Assembly (NCBI GenBank): GCA_018000995.1
Contig: JAGNIU010000004.1
Coordinates: 1-64,000 of the forward strand
Reading direction: 5' to 3'
Origin: Bacteroidia bacterium
GTDB lineage: Bacteria > Bacteroidota > Bacteroidia > B-17B0 > Aurantibacillaceae
DNA: 64,000 bases
Both the position numbers and the translations under genes were made by a program. Below, in pieces: positions 52,549 through 61,998 of the stretch (positions are counted from its first letter, which is position 1; the number at the start of each line of letters is the position of its first letter). The notes under the pieces were generated by a model that saw only the letters and a program-made list of their open reading frames with translations, did no database searches and was not told where the DNA came from.

Positions 52549-54438
52549 TTAATCAATTAATTCAACCGAACGCTTAATAAAACTGGTTAGTTGCTCACCT
52601 TTTAACAAGCCCTGTGAAAGCAATGCTAAATCACTTGCCTGCTTAGCTAATGTCTGCTTTTTATCAGCGTTTGTCTCGTTAAGAAGTCGTGATATTAAAG
52701 GGTGATTTAAGTTTACAACCAAATTATACATTTCAGGAAGATTACCATAAAAATTCATTCCCCCTCCACCTAAAGCATTCATATCTTTCATGCGTCGCAT
52801 AAATTCGGGACGGGTAATTAGCATTGGTGCATCCTTTTCACTTAAACTTTCAAATACCACCATAAACTGTTCTTTTGGAACAACACCTTCAATTACGGGT
52901 TGCAATTCTTTTATTTGTTCTTCCGATAATTTACTTGGTTGTTTTTCGTCTTTCTTAATTAATTTATCTACGGTGTCAGAATCTACACGGACAAATGATG
53001 TGTCCTTTAATTTACTTTCTAACTGATTAATGTAATGCGCATCAATCATGGTCTCCATTAAAATAACATCATATCCTCTACTCTTTGCAGCATCAATATA
53101 AGCGTGTTGCTCTGATACATTTGTAGTATATAAATAAATTATTCTCTTATCAATATCAGTTTGATTGGCCTTTACGTGATTTTCATATTCTTCAAACGTG
53201 AAATATTTACCTTCTGTGTTTTTGAATAAAGCGAAGTTCTTAGCTTTCTCGAAAAACTTTTCATCGCTCATCATTCCATACTGAACAAATACTTTTATAT
53301 CATCCCACTTCTTCTCAAAATCAACGCGGTCTTTTTTAAATAGTTCTTCTAATTTGTCAGCTACTTTTTTGGTGATGTGAGAAGAAATCTTTTTCACATT
53401 ACCGTCAGCTTGTAAATAACTACGACTAACGTTTAAAGGAATATCCGGACTATCAATTACACCTCTTAATAGAGTTAAAAAATCAGGGACAATATTTTCT
53501 ACATTATCAGTCACAAAAACCTGATTGCTGTATAATTGAATTCTATCCTTAGGCATTTCCAATTTATTGGAAAGTCGAGGAAAATATAAAATACCGGTTA
53601 GGTTAAAAGGATAATCAACATTTAAATGAATATTAAATAAAGGTTCTTCAAATTGCATGGGATACAATTCGTGATAGAAACTTTTATAATCTTCATCTGT
53701 TAATTCCGTTGGTTTTTTAGTCCAAGCCGGTGTAGGATTATTAATGATGTTATCCGTTTCAATTTCTTTTTCTACTGCTTTTCCGTCTTTATCTTTCTCT
53801 TCGGTAGGAATAAATTCTTTCCGTGTTCCGAATTTAATTTCAACAGGTAAAAACTTACAATATTTCTTTAAGAGACCTTCAATTTTAGGAGTCTCTAAAT
53901 ATTCTAAACAATCATCCGCAATGTGTAAAACAATATCTGTACCTCTTTCTGTTTTGGTAGCGATATCTTCCATTTGATACTCAGGACTACCATCACATTC
54001 CCAACGAATCGCCTTTGAATTTTCTTTATATGACAAACTAAAAATCTCAACTTTTTTAGCCACCATAAAGGCTGAATAAAATCCTAAACCGAAATGACCT
54101 ATAACAACATTCTTATCTACTTTATCTTTGTATTTATTTACAAATTCCTCGGCGCCGCTAAAGGCAATTTGTGTAATGTATTTTTCAATCTCTTCAGAGG
54201 TCATACCAATTCCATTATCTTTTATGGTAATTGTACCTGCTGCTTTATCAACTATAACTTCAACGCGGAGACTTCCTAAGGTTCCTTTAAACTCGCCCAT
54301 TGAAGAAAGTGCTTTTAGTTTTTGTGACGCATCAACGGCATTACTAACTAATTCACGTAGAAAAATTTCATTATCACTGTAAAGAAACTTTTTAATTATT
54401 GGAAAGATGTTTTCGGTTTGTACTTTAATTGTTCCCAT
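52549..54438 (-). CDS. htpG: Chaperone protein HtpG (Hsp90)
   Basis: 629 residues, full length. The GHKL ATPase domain (1-215) shows ELVSNAVDASQKLKALSS (Asn for Mg), IDKGIGM-type IKDNGIGMTSEEI, and IGHFGLGFYSAFMVAKKVEI. The middle domain includes GILYFPRLSNKLEMPKDRIQLYSNQVFVTDNVENIVPDFL, and the end has the dimerisation domain (VNLNHPLISRLL). It folds clients in the cytoplasm in an ATP-dependent way. A palindromic element with copy elsewhere (54479-54509) lies 41 bp upstream of the ATG. Confidence 0.95.
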   Translation of the reverse strand: MGTIKVQTENIFPIIKKFLYSDNEIFLRELVSNAVDASQKLKALSSMGEFKGTLGSLRVEVIVDKAAGTITIKDNGIGMTSEEIEKYITQIAFSGAEEFVNKYKDKVDKNVVIGHFGLGFYSAFMVAKKVEIFSLSYKENSKAIRWECDGSPEYQMEDIATKTERGTDIVLHIADDCLEYLETPKIEGLLKKYCKFLPVEIKFGTRKEFIPTEEKDKDGKAVEKEIETDNIINNPTPAWTKKPTELTDEDYKSFYHELYPMQFEEPLFNIHLNVDYPFNLTGILYFPRLSNKLEMPKDRIQLYSNQVFVTDNVENIVPDFLTLLRGVIDSPDIPLNVSRSYLQADGNVKKISSHITKKVADKLEELFKKDRVDFEKKWDDIKVFVQYGMMSDEKFFEKAKNFALFKNTEGKYFTFEEYENHVKANQTDIDKRIIYLYTTNVSEQHAYIDAAKSRGYDVILMETMIDAHYINQLESKLKDTSFVRVDSDTVDKLIKKDEKQPSKLSEEQIKELQPVIEGVVPKEQFMVVFESLSEKDAPMLITRPEFMRRMKDMNALGGGGMNFYGNLPEMYNLVVNLNHPLISRLLNETNADKKQTLAKQASDLALLSQGLLKGEQLTSFIKRSVELID

Positions 54439-54478
54439 TGTATTCCTTTTTTATTAAAAATCTGTTTGTTTTATTGTA

Positions 54479-54509
54479 TAATGAAGCGTGCTTTTGCTCT
54501 GCTTCATTA
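54479..54509. repeat. Palindromic hairpin TAATGAAGC...GCTTCATTA (copy 2), htpG leader
   Basis: TAATGAAGC (54479-54487) and GCTTCATTA (54501-54509); on the minus strand the loop is AGAGC-AAAA-GCAC, close to the loop at 8974-8989. A second, wider inverted repeat ATGCCA (54521-54526) / TGGCAT (54547-54552) lies further upstream. Both may influence htpG expression. Confidence 0.6.
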
Positions 54510-54571
54510 AGTCAAAAGCTATGCCAACACTATAAAAATGTCAAAATGGCATTGTAATAAATAAATGATTA

Positions 54572-55534
54572 TTAGAACTTAGATCTTAAACGGGTTTTAC
54601 CACGTTTTTGTTTGATGATATAGCCAACGGTTAACTGAAGGCTCATGTAAGAATCTTTCTGTTTAGAATCACCTCTCATTTGAGGTGCCTTAACTGTAGC
54701 TCCAGGAGTTGGATCATAACCTGTAGTTTGACCAGGATTATGACCTAAATTTGGATCAGCGAAATAAGCAGCTTGCGGGCCATAGGCTGCTGCAATTTCA
54801 TTCTTATCATAGTACATACCACTAACATCATCTATATAATCGGTAAATGTTTTTCTGAAATTAAACTCTAAGCCAACACAAACTTTACGGTTAAAATAAA
54901 TTCTATAAGCTACGCCCATGGGGATACAAATAGAATAGTTTTTATATTGCTTAGGACCGCCTTCTAAACCTTGACCTTCGGTATGGTATTGTTTTAATTT
55001 TACCCAAGCTCCTTTTGCATCTCTTGCTTTTGGATTGTAGTAAAACCCACCAAACCCCACAAAAGCTGTAAAATCCCATGAACGGTTTTTCATACGACGG
55101 CTTAATGTACGCTTGATACCATAACGGTGTCCAACACGATTCGCCATATAAACAAACTCTAATCGTCCGCTTAACTCGAAAATATTTGATTTGAAATTAA
55201 GATTTCTGTTACTACGAAACTTTTCTTGAGTAAGCTTGTCATCACCTCTAACAATTAAATAATTGAATTGAGTACTAATGTTAAACCACTTTGCAAGTTT
55301 ATATCTATAACCTAATTGAAATGCGGTACGTGTTTCAGTAAACTCTATATCAACCGGACTATAATCCGTTCCAATTTTATTTAGACCACCTAAGTCGCCC
55401 AAAAAGTTAGCTGCGCCAACACTTCCATAAACTTCTTTACGGTACTTTTTCCACTCATTCGGGCGAATAAAGTTCTGCGAAACGGCAGTAACGGCAGATA
55501 AAAAACAGAATATTGCTAAGAGCCTTTTAATCAT
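54572..55534 (-). CDS. Outer-membrane beta-barrel protein (DUF6089-like)
   Basis: 320 residues. The signal peptide (LLAIFCFLSAVTAVSQ) precedes a barrel: EVYGSVGAANFLGDLGGLN, QLGYRYKLAKWFNISTQFNYLIVRGDD, RVGHRYG and strands ending DSYMSLQLTVGYIIKQKRGKTRLRSKF. The GxxNFLGDLGG opening is typical of Bacteroidota DUF6089-like barrels, but the family match is not certain. It has a Pro/Gly/Thr-rich loop around residues 270-295. Followed by a basic C-terminus, unlike classic Omp ends in Phe. Likely pore or structural protein, function unknown. Start region has TATATTCG as -7 (55549-55556). Confidence 0.75.
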   Translation of the reverse strand: MIKRLLAIFCFLSAVTAVSQNFIRPNEWKKYRKEVYGSVGAANFLGDLGGLNKIGTDYSPVDIEFTETRTAFQLGYRYKLAKWFNISTQFNYLIVRGDDKLTQEKFRSNRNLNFKSNIFELSGRLEFVYMANRVGHRYGIKRTLSRRMKNRSWDFTAFVGFGGFYYNPKARDAKGAWVKLKQYHTEGQGLEGGPKQYKNYSICIPMGVAYRIYFNRKVCVGLEFNFRKTFTDYIDDVSGMYYDKNEIAAAYGPQAAYFADPNLGHNPGQTTGYDPTPGATVKAPQMRGDSKQKDSYMSLQLTVGYIIKQKRGKTRLRSKF

Positions 55535-55650
55535 CTAATTAAGTTGCGAATATAGGAATAATTAACTTTTGGACAAAATTTTGGCATTAAACTATTATTA
55601 ACATTTAGTGAATCATATCTTTTCCGGTGTGAGACTATGTTTTCACCTAG

Positions 55651-57660
55651 TTACCAAATTTCTACCCTAACCTCAGGTTTACGATACATTTGGTCGGTTT
55701 CCTTAATGTTAAAAGCCTCGTAAAACTCTGGCATATTGGTTAATGGAGCAAATCCTCTAAACTTTCCGGGTGCATGTGGGTCGGTTGCTAATAATTGTTT
55801 CTCGGCTGCATCTCTAGCTAAATTTTTCCAACCCTGAGCCCAAGCAATAAAAAAGCGCTGCTCGCCTGTAAATCCTGCCATAACAGGTGATTTTTTTCCA
55901 TTTAACGACTTTTTATAAGCATAATAAGCCATTGTTAAGCCGCCTAAATCTGCAATGTTTTCACCTTGGGTTAATTCTCCGTTTACATGTAAAGTGTCAA
56001 TTGCAACAAAGGCATTAAACTGTTCAATTATAAATTTCTTTTTTGCTGTAAAATTTTTGTAATCTTCGTCGGTCCACCACATTTTTAAATTACCATCCGC
56101 ATCAAATTGCGAACCTTGATCATCAAAACCGTGTGTTAATTCGTGGCCGATAATTGAACCCATAACTCCATAATTAAATGCATCATCAGCTTCATAATCG
56201 AAAAAAGGTACTTGCATGATACCTGCAGGAAAAGCAATTTCGTTTGTAGTTGGATTGTAATAAGCGTTAACGGTTGGAGGTGTCATACCCCACTCCATTT
56301 TATCTACCGGTTTAGGAAGTTTATTTAATTTACGTTTACATTCGAACTCAGAAGAAGCCAAAATATTTTGCCAGTAACTGTCGGTTTTTATAGTTAGTGC
56401 CGAATAATCCTTCCATGTATCTGGGAAACCAAACTTTCTGATAAGTTTATCCAGTTTTAAGTTAGCTTGTTTTTTAGTGGTTTCGTTCATCCAAGTACGA
56501 CTTGCAATTCGTTCGCGGTAAGCAGCAACTAAATTATCAACCATGCGTTTTACTTTTTCTTTTGCATCTTTATTAAAATAAGATTCTACGTAAAGTTTTC
56601 CTAAAATTTCGCCTACCGATTTATTTACATCAGCTTGTGCTCTTTTCCAACGTGGTTTCATTTGTTTTGCACCACTTAAAGTTTTTCCAAAAAAATTAAA
56701 GTTTTCTACTACAGCATTAGAAGATAAGTAAGGTGCTGCATCATGAATTAATTTCCATTTCAAAAATGTTTTCCAATCATTAATAGAATAACTCTTCACT
56801 AAATTATTTAACTCAGTATAATAATCTACGTGAGCAACAATTAGTGTATCGGGCATTTTAACTCCTAATGATGTGAAATATAAATTCAAATTTATATTAG
56901 GAATTGTTTTAGCTAAATCAGCTTTCGAATACGGATTATATTGCTTTTGAACATCACGTTGAGCTGCTGCATTCATAGCTTTTGAAGCCAAAGCTTTTTC
57001 CATTTCGAAAACTTTTTTTCCGTTTGCTTCAGCACCTTCAGTTTTAAAACCTAATATCTCGAACATTTTATTTAAATGTAATTGATAAGCTGTACGGATA
57101 GCTTCAAACTGCGGCAAATAATAATAATCACGGTCAGGTAAAGTATAACCTGTTTGTCCCAAATAAATTAAATAACGATTACTGTTTTTTAAATCTACTT
57201 CTACATCAAAACCAATAAAGCTTCCAATTCCTTTTTTTCTGAACTCAGCCATTAATTTAATTAAATCATCATTGGTTTTAACCGCATCAATTTTTGCAAG
57301 TTGTGGTTTAATTGGTGCTAATCCCATTTTTTCTGCTTTAGCAGAATCCATTGCTGTTAAATAAAAATCGCGGAGTTTTTGTACATCGCTTCCGGGTTTA
57401 GCCGTTGTGTTTGTAGAAACCGAATTCAAAATGGTTTTAATGTTACCAAGATTGCGTTCGTTAATTTCATTAAAACTTCCCCAACGTGAATCGCTATCCG
57501 GAATTTTAGTAGTCGTTAACCATTTTCCATTGCAGAATTTATAAAAATCGGCTTGAGGTTTGTACGACGAATCGATGTAAGATAAATTAACGCCAATAGT
57601 TTGTGAAGCTAATTTTGCTCCTAATGCAATTAAAAAAACTGCGGTTACTTTTAATCTCAT
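55651..57660 (-). CDS. M13 family zinc metallopeptidase (neprilysin-like)
   Basis: 669 residues. The signal peptide (MRLKVTAVFLIALGAKLASQ) is followed by a PepO-type fold: FYKFCNGKWLTTTKIPDSDSRWGSFNEINE at the start, the zinc site IIGHELTHGFDDQGSQFD (about 503-520) with third ligand in GENIADLGGLTMAYYAY, and NAYYNPTTNEIAFPAGIMQVPFF preceding it. The end PEVRVEIW includes the conserved C-terminal Trp. Secreted or periplasmic peptidase cleaving oligopeptides. It is 64 bp downstream of the OmpA-like gene, which has its own terminator. Confidence 0.92.
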   Translation of the reverse strand: MRLKVTAVFLIALGAKLASQTIGVNLSYIDSSYKPQADFYKFCNGKWLTTTKIPDSDSRWGSFNEINERNLGNIKTILNSVSTNTTAKPGSDVQKLRDFYLTAMDSAKAEKMGLAPIKPQLAKIDAVKTNDDLIKLMAEFRKKGIGSFIGFDVEVDLKNSNRYLIYLGQTGYTLPDRDYYYLPQFEAIRTAYQLHLNKMFEILGFKTEGAEANGKKVFEMEKALASKAMNAAAQRDVQKQYNPYSKADLAKTIPNINLNLYFTSLGVKMPDTLIVAHVDYYTELNNLVKSYSINDWKTFLKWKLIHDAAPYLSSNAVVENFNFFGKTLSGAKQMKPRWKRAQADVNKSVGEILGKLYVESYFNKDAKEKVKRMVDNLVAAYRERIASRTWMNETTKKQANLKLDKLIRKFGFPDTWKDYSALTIKTDSYWQNILASSEFECKRKLNKLPKPVDKMEWGMTPPTVNAYYNPTTNEIAFPAGIMQVPFFDYEADDAFNYGVMGSIIGHELTHGFDDQGSQFDADGNLKMWWTDEDYKNFTAKKKFIIEQFNAFVAIDTLHVNGELTQGENIADLGGLTMAYYAYKKSLNGKKSPVMAGFTGEQRFFIAWAQGWKNLARDAAEKQLLATDPHAPGKFRGFAPLTNMPEFYEAFNIKETDQMYRKPEVRVEIW

Positions 57661-57681
57661 AATTCTTTTGGATTGTTTTAT

Positions 57682-57712
57682 AAAAAAAGCATCCGCCTCA
57701 GGCGGATGCTTT
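57682..57712 (-). terminator. Terminator after the OmpA-like gene
   Basis: AAAGCATCCGCCT / AGGCGGATGCTTT stem (57686-57712) with T7 tail on the minus strand. Very strong and almost perfectly palindromic. Confidence 0.9.
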
Positions 57713-57724
57713 AAATTAGTTTAA

Positions 57725-60328
57725 TTACTTAGCAGGTTCTTTAAAAAGGATCTTCATTTCTACCCTTCTGTTTTTCTGGCGACCAGCAGGTGTGTCATTA
57801 GATTCGATTGGTACTGTTTGACCAAACCATTCTGTAATAACATTTGTTGCTGTTACACCTTTCTTCACTAAATATCTCTTCACTGCATTCGAACGTTTTT
57901 CAGATAAATCCATATTCTTTTCAGCGTTACCTTGATTATCGGTGTGACCAGATAATTTCAACGTCCAATCTTTATCATGTTGTTTCAATAATTTCGCTAA
58001 CTCATTTAACGATGGTAACGATTTAGCAACAATGATATCCTTACCGGTTGCAAACTCAAGCGATTTAAATGCACGCTCAATAATTTTTAACTCAGCCGCT
58101 TTAATTGGCGGTGGTGGCGGACAACCTTGGTAATCTTTAACACCAGGAATTGTAGGACACTTATCGTCTTTGTCAATTAAACCGTCTTTATCAGTATCAG
58201 GCCAAGGGCAACCTTTGTTCTCAACCGGACCAGCTACATCAGGACATTCGTCTTCCTTATCAAGAACAGTATCACCATCGCGATCAGGACAACCTTTGTA
58301 TTCTTTAGGGCCAGGGATATCCACACAAGCATCTAACTTATCCGGTGTTCCGTCGCCGTCTTTATCAGGACAACCCATAAAGTCAGGTAAACCTGCATCA
58401 TCCGGACACTCATCATCCTTATCAATAATCTTATCACCATCACGATCAGGACAACCTTTAAACTCAAGTAATCCTTTATCATCCGGACAAGCATCTTCTG
58501 CATCAGTGATACCATCACCATCGCGATCAGGACAACCTTGTAATTCTTTTAAACCAGGAGTATCAGGACATTTATCTTCTGCATCCTGAATGTGATCACC
58601 ATCGCGGTCAGGACAACCCATAAATTCCCAAACACCGGGAACCGTTTTACACTTATCTTTCTTATCAGAAACCTTATCTTTATCTCTATCACGGGGGCCG
58701 TGGTAAGGGATAGGAACTTTAAGCATCATATAAAAATCAGCGCCAAATACATCTTTTTTAGTTGACACATATGTTGCTAAACGATTCGTTCCTAAAATTA
58801 GCGGACCTATACGAACCGAAGCACCAATACTAATTGGTTGATTGCTTTTTGCATAAAATGTATTGTATGAAATAGGAACTGCTACACCAAACCAACGGTG
58901 ATCCCAACGTGGTGTTAAGCTAATGTTTGTCCACTCATGTACTTTTGCTTCTTTGTTTTTAAATTTAAATGCAAAAGTTGGAGTAAGATTAACATAAAAA
59001 TCTTTCCAAATATTATAATCTACTTGGAAACTTAATTGTGTAGGTAAATACATTTTGTATGAACCCGCTTCGTTGTTATAGGTAGTTAATGAATCTAAAA
59101 CCCGGTCGAAGTTATACACCTGGTAATCTGTCCATTTAATTGTGTCGCCATTAACAACATCATAATTTTCATTATCTAACAACTCTCTAAAACGGATTGA
59201 ATCCAAATCCATTGTAACGTTATTACTATATTTTCCTTTACCGTATTTTATGTAACCTAAATCAGTAAGTGAAGCTCCAACTTTTAATTTGTATTTATTT
59301 TTATCTTTTCTCCATAAGCCTGTTTCGCCATCCATATCATACTGGAAATCTTTATACTTTGGACGGAATTCGTAAACAACACCTAAATCAAATCCCCATC
59401 CCGGTAATGAAGCTGCTTTAGGATAGCCACCGCCAAAAGTTGAATTTAAAGTAGGATCATCAACAACAGGATTATTTTTCTTATAATCACCCTCAAGACC
59501 CGATAATTCAAGATTTTCAGAGTGACCATAATTGATATCAGTATGGAAAATTCCCATAATGGTATCGTTATTGAACTTATAGGTTAAATCTTTAATGTTG
59601 AAATACGCTGAAGCAAGTCCTTGTAAATATTTTGCAGTAACACCTGCTTTAAAATAATGTTCGTCTTTATCTCTAAAAACATGTCCGTAAGTTAAACCAT
59701 ACTCCAACCAAGATTGGGTGTTAATACTTAAATGCTCAACATTAAATTCTTTTCCTAATAAATTTTGAATAAAAGCAACAGAACTATTATTAGGATCGAA
59801 AGCTTTTGTGCTTCCGTTACGACCAACGTCGTAATAAATTAAACGTGCTAAATCTTCAGAAACTCCATCAACGTTAAAGTAAGTACGGCTAGCGCTTGAA
59901 AAACCAATTGCATTTTTGCGGTTTAGGTTTATTAAAAATGAAGGTCCGTCAATTCTTAGTTTCAAAAAAACTGCTTTATCTTTTCCGTTAGTAACTTCAG
60001 TTAAATAACGTCCGTTAAACTGAGGATCTGAGAATGCAGGGAAATAAGCTCCTTTTTTACTTAAATCTTGTCCATCGTTCATTCCATCTTTTAATTTTCC
60101 TGAATGTGCGAATGCTGAACGTTTTACACCGATATAATTATTCCCGGCAGCAAAGTTGATACCGATTAAATTCATATCGAACTTCATGCGGCTTTCAACC
60201 ACATTAGCAGGATTTACCTGAACTCCGGTTATTCCACTATAATTACTGCTTGAATAACCCAAATAGTCTTGCGACTTTGAGATTAAAAATGAACCGGCTA
60301 ATAACACCGAAAGTATGGCTTTCTTCAT
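57725..60328 (-). CDS. DUF5723 barrel / TSP3-repeat / OmpA-family outer-membrane protein
   Basis: 867 residues. Signal peptide (LLAGSFLISKSQ). Residues 20-540 are a DUF5723-type beta-barrel region (YLGYSSSNYSGITGVQVNPANVVESRMKFDMNLIGI). Residues 547-737 are seven thrombospondin type 3-like repeats of 27 residues with DRDGDxIxDxxDxCPD and a closing GCP, a calcium-binding stalk. After a PPPP linker, the C-terminus is OmpA-like (LSGHTDNQGNAEKNMDLSEKRSNAVKRYLVKKGV ... GRQKNRRVEMKI), which binds peptidoglycan. It ties the outer membrane to the cell wall. A -7 box TATATTTG lies at 60352-60345. Confidence 0.92.
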   Translation of the reverse strand: MKKAILSVLLAGSFLISKSQDYLGYSSSNYSGITGVQVNPANVVESRMKFDMNLIGINFAAGNNYIGVKRSAFAHSGKLKDGMNDGQDLSKKGAYFPAFSDPQFNGRYLTEVTNGKDKAVFLKLRIDGPSFLINLNRKNAIGFSSASRTYFNVDGVSEDLARLIYYDVGRNGSTKAFDPNNSSVAFIQNLLGKEFNVEHLSINTQSWLEYGLTYGHVFRDKDEHYFKAGVTAKYLQGLASAYFNIKDLTYKFNNDTIMGIFHTDINYGHSENLELSGLEGDYKKNNPVVDDPTLNSTFGGGYPKAASLPGWGFDLGVVYEFRPKYKDFQYDMDGETGLWRKDKNKYKLKVGASLTDLGYIKYGKGKYSNNVTMDLDSIRFRELLDNENYDVVNGDTIKWTDYQVYNFDRVLDSLTTYNNEAGSYKMYLPTQLSFQVDYNIWKDFYVNLTPTFAFKFKNKEAKVHEWTNISLTPRWDHRWFGVAVPISYNTFYAKSNQPISIGASVRIGPLILGTNRLATYVSTKKDVFGADFYMMLKVPIPYHGPRDRDKDKVSDKKDKCKTVPGVWEFMGCPDRDGDHIQDAEDKCPDTPGLKELQGCPDRDGDGITDAEDACPDDKGLLEFKGCPDRDGDKIIDKDDECPDDAGLPDFMGCPDKDGDGTPDKLDACVDIPGPKEYKGCPDRDGDTVLDKEDECPDVAGPVENKGCPWPDTDKDGLIDKDDKCPTIPGVKDYQGCPPPPPIKAAELKIIERAFKSLEFATGKDIIVAKSLPSLNELAKLLKQHDKDWTLKLSGHTDNQGNAEKNMDLSEKRSNAVKRYLVKKGVTATNVITEWFGQTVPIESNDTPAGRQKNRRVEMKILFKEPAK
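58118..58690 (-). repeat. Seven 81-bp tandem TSP3-encoding repeats
   Basis: Each unit encodes DRDGDx4DxxDxCPDxxGxxxxxGCP. The units are similar but not identical at DNA level. Variants: the fifth has CVD for CPD and the last has an extra PW/PDT before it. Confidence 0.85.
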
Positions 60329-60344
60329 AATAAAATGTAAAACT

Positions 60345-60352
60345 CAAATATA
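60345..60352 (-). promoter_or_regulatory. -7 element of the OmpA-family gene
   Basis: Minus-strand TATATTTG, 17 bp upstream of the ATG at 60328. The divergent prfA promoter is at 60360-60394. Confidence 0.5.
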
Positions 60353-60359
60353 ATCAATT

Positions 60360-60394
60360 TTTGAAAACTATAAAGTAAATAGCCCGTATATTTG
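60360..60394 (+). promoter_or_regulatory. Housekeeping promoter of prfA
   Basis: TATATTTG (60387-60394) matches -7; TTTG at 60360-60363 is the -33 box with a 23-bp spacer. It places the transcript start near 60401, so translation begins at the ATG at 60426 and not the TTG at 60402. Confidence 0.6.
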
Positions 60395-60425
60395 TTTAAA
60401 TTTGTCCCCTATTTTTGAACCTATT

Positions 60426-61499
60426 ATGCTCGAAAAACTTGAAGAAATAAATCGCCGTTATCAAGATGTTGAACTTAAACTATCTGACCCAACTATTATA
60501 TCGGACATGAGGCAGTTTAAGAAGCTAAATATCGAGTATAAGGAGCTTCAGGCAATTGTTGAAGTTTATCATGAATATAAAAAAGTGATAGATAATATCA
60601 GTCAGGCTAAAGAGGTTTTAGCTAACGAAAAAGACAAAGATTTTTTAGAAATGGCTAAGGCCGAATTGGAAGAAAATCGCTTAAAAGAAGAAAAATTAGC
60701 TGAAGAAGTACGATTACTTTTAATCCCAAAAGACCCTGAAGACGCTAAAAACTGCGTAATGGAATTAAGAGCCGGAACCGGTGGCGATGAAGCTTCTATT
60801 TTTGCCGGAAATCTGTTTGAAATGTACAAACGTTACTGTGATAAAAAAGGACTTCAGGTAGAAGTTGTGGATATAAGCGAAGGTACTATGGGTGGATTTA
60901 AAGAGGTTGTTTTTAATGTGAAAGGTCCGGGCGCATACGGAATTTTAAAATTTGAAAGTGGAGTTCACCGTGTACAACGTGTTCCTGCAACCGAACAACA
61001 AGGACGGGTTCACACATCTGCTGCAACAGTTGTTGTTTTACCTGAAGCGGAAGAATTAGATGTTGATTTAAAAGATTCTGATATTGAAATTGCAACTGCA
61101 CGAAGCGGTGGTGCCGGTGGACAAAACGTAAATAAAGTGGAGAGTAAAGTTATTTTAACTCACAAGCCATCAGGAATCGTTGTTACTTGTCAAACTGAAC
61201 GTAACCAATTAGGTAATCGTGAAAAAGCAATGAACATGTTGCGTTCTAAATTATACGATATCGAATATCAAAAGCGATTAACCGAAACCACTAAGAGAAG
61301 AAAAACAATGGTAAGTACGGGTGACAGAAGTGCAAAAATCAGAACATACAATTATCCACAAAACAGAATTACTGACCATAGAATTAATTTAACGCTTTAC
61401 AATTTAACTGAATTTACCAATGGAGATATTCAGGAAATGATTGATGCTTTGCAGTTTGCAGAAAATGCAGAACGTTTAAAAGAAGGCGGATTGAGTTAG
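60426..61499 (+). CDS. prfA: Peptide chain release factor 1
   Basis: 357 residues from the ATG at 60426 ([16 protein letters not shown]). It recognises UAA and UAG stop codons. The tripeptide anticodon is in [19 protein letters not shown] and the catalytic GGQ in [18 protein letters not shown] (about 220-237); the end [12 protein letters not shown] is usual. The in-frame TTG at 60402 would lie at the predicted transcription start. The YbjN-like gene follows after 23 bp and probably shares its transcript. Confidence 0.96.
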   Translation: MLEKLEEINRRYQDVELKLSDPTIISDMRQFKKLNIEYKELQAIVEVYHEYKKVIDNISQAKEVLANEKDKDFLEMAKAELEENRLKEEKLAEEVRLLLIPKDPEDAKNCVMELRAGTGGDEASIFAGNLFEMYKRYCDKKGLQVEVVDISEGTMGGFKEVVFNVKGPGAYGILKFESGVHRVQRVPATEQQGRVHTSAATVVVLPEAEELDVDLKDSDIEIATARSGGAGGQNVNKVESKVILTHKPSGIVVTCQTERNQLGNREKAMNMLRSKLYDIEYQKRLTETTKRRKTMVSTGDRSAKIRTYNYPQNRITDHRINLTLYNLTEFTNGDIQEMIDALQFAENAERLKEGGLS

Positions 61500-61522
61500 T
61501 TTATAGCTTATAGAATTTAATT

Positions 61523-61912
61523 ATGATGAAAGAATTAGTTACAAAAGTTGAGAAGGTATTAACGCAAATGGGAATTCCTGCTGCGGAAGCAAGAACTGAG
61601 AATGAAGGTCAATGGAATATTGCCAAAGACGAAAATGTTGAGTTAATGTTAGATGTTTGGGAAGAAGATGAACATTTATATTTTCAAGTTTTAAGTTACG
61701 TTTGTGATTTGCAAGACGAGAGTAATCCTGCATTCTTAAAAATGTTATTAGAAGAAAATCACGGTTTTTGCGAAACGGCTTTTACTATTTTGGACGGACA
61801 AGTCTTTTTAAAATACACCAGCGAAGCTGATGAAATTGATGAACAACGCATTTACAGAAGCATCACCCGCATCGCCTATTATAACGATATGTTCAGAGAG
61901 AAGTTAAAATAG
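61523..61912 (+). CDS. YbjN-like / type III secretion chaperone-fold protein
   Basis: 129 residues, cytosolic and acidic. The layout MMKELVTKVEKVLTQMGIPAAEARTENEGQWNI, then short beta strands (ELMLDVWEEDEHLYFQVLSYVCDL), a helix (NPAFLKMLLEENHGFCETAF) and closing strands and helix, is that of YbjN/secretion-chaperone-like alpha-beta proteins. Members are often stress or chaperone related; the precise role is unknown. It lies 23 bp after prfA and likely shares its transcript. An imperfect palindromic AT-rich repeat follows it. Confidence 0.7.
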   Translation: MMKELVTKVEKVLTQMGIPAAEARTENEGQWNIAKDENVELMLDVWEEDEHLYFQVLSYVCDLQDESNPAFLKMLLEENHGFCETAFTILDGQVFLKYTSEADEIDEQRIYRSITRIAYYNDMFREKLK

Positions 61913-61933
61913 TTATCGATTATAAGTTATTGA

Positions 61934-61987
61934 GTTATTAGTTTATAATAATTTAACCTATAACTTTATAACCTAATAACTAATAAC
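61934..61987. repeat. AT-rich inverted repeat before the phosphatase gene
   Basis: GTTATTAGTT (61934-61943) and AACTAATAAC (61978-61987) are perfect 10-bp arms, with further ATAACTT/ATAACC tandem-like steps inside. It fills the gap between the YbjN-like and phosphatase genes. Confidence 0.6.
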
Positions 61988-61998
61988 CATTTTATATA

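Noticed and set aside
54515-54553. Sigma-54-like promoter (TGGCATAGCTTTTGA) upstream of htpG
   Set aside because: The second box has GA in place of GC, and no supporting context; I treat it as chance similarity.
58118-58690. Possible CRISPR-like or novel tandem repeat
   Set aside because: The periodicity is 81 bp in a coding frame and encodes known TSP3 repeats.
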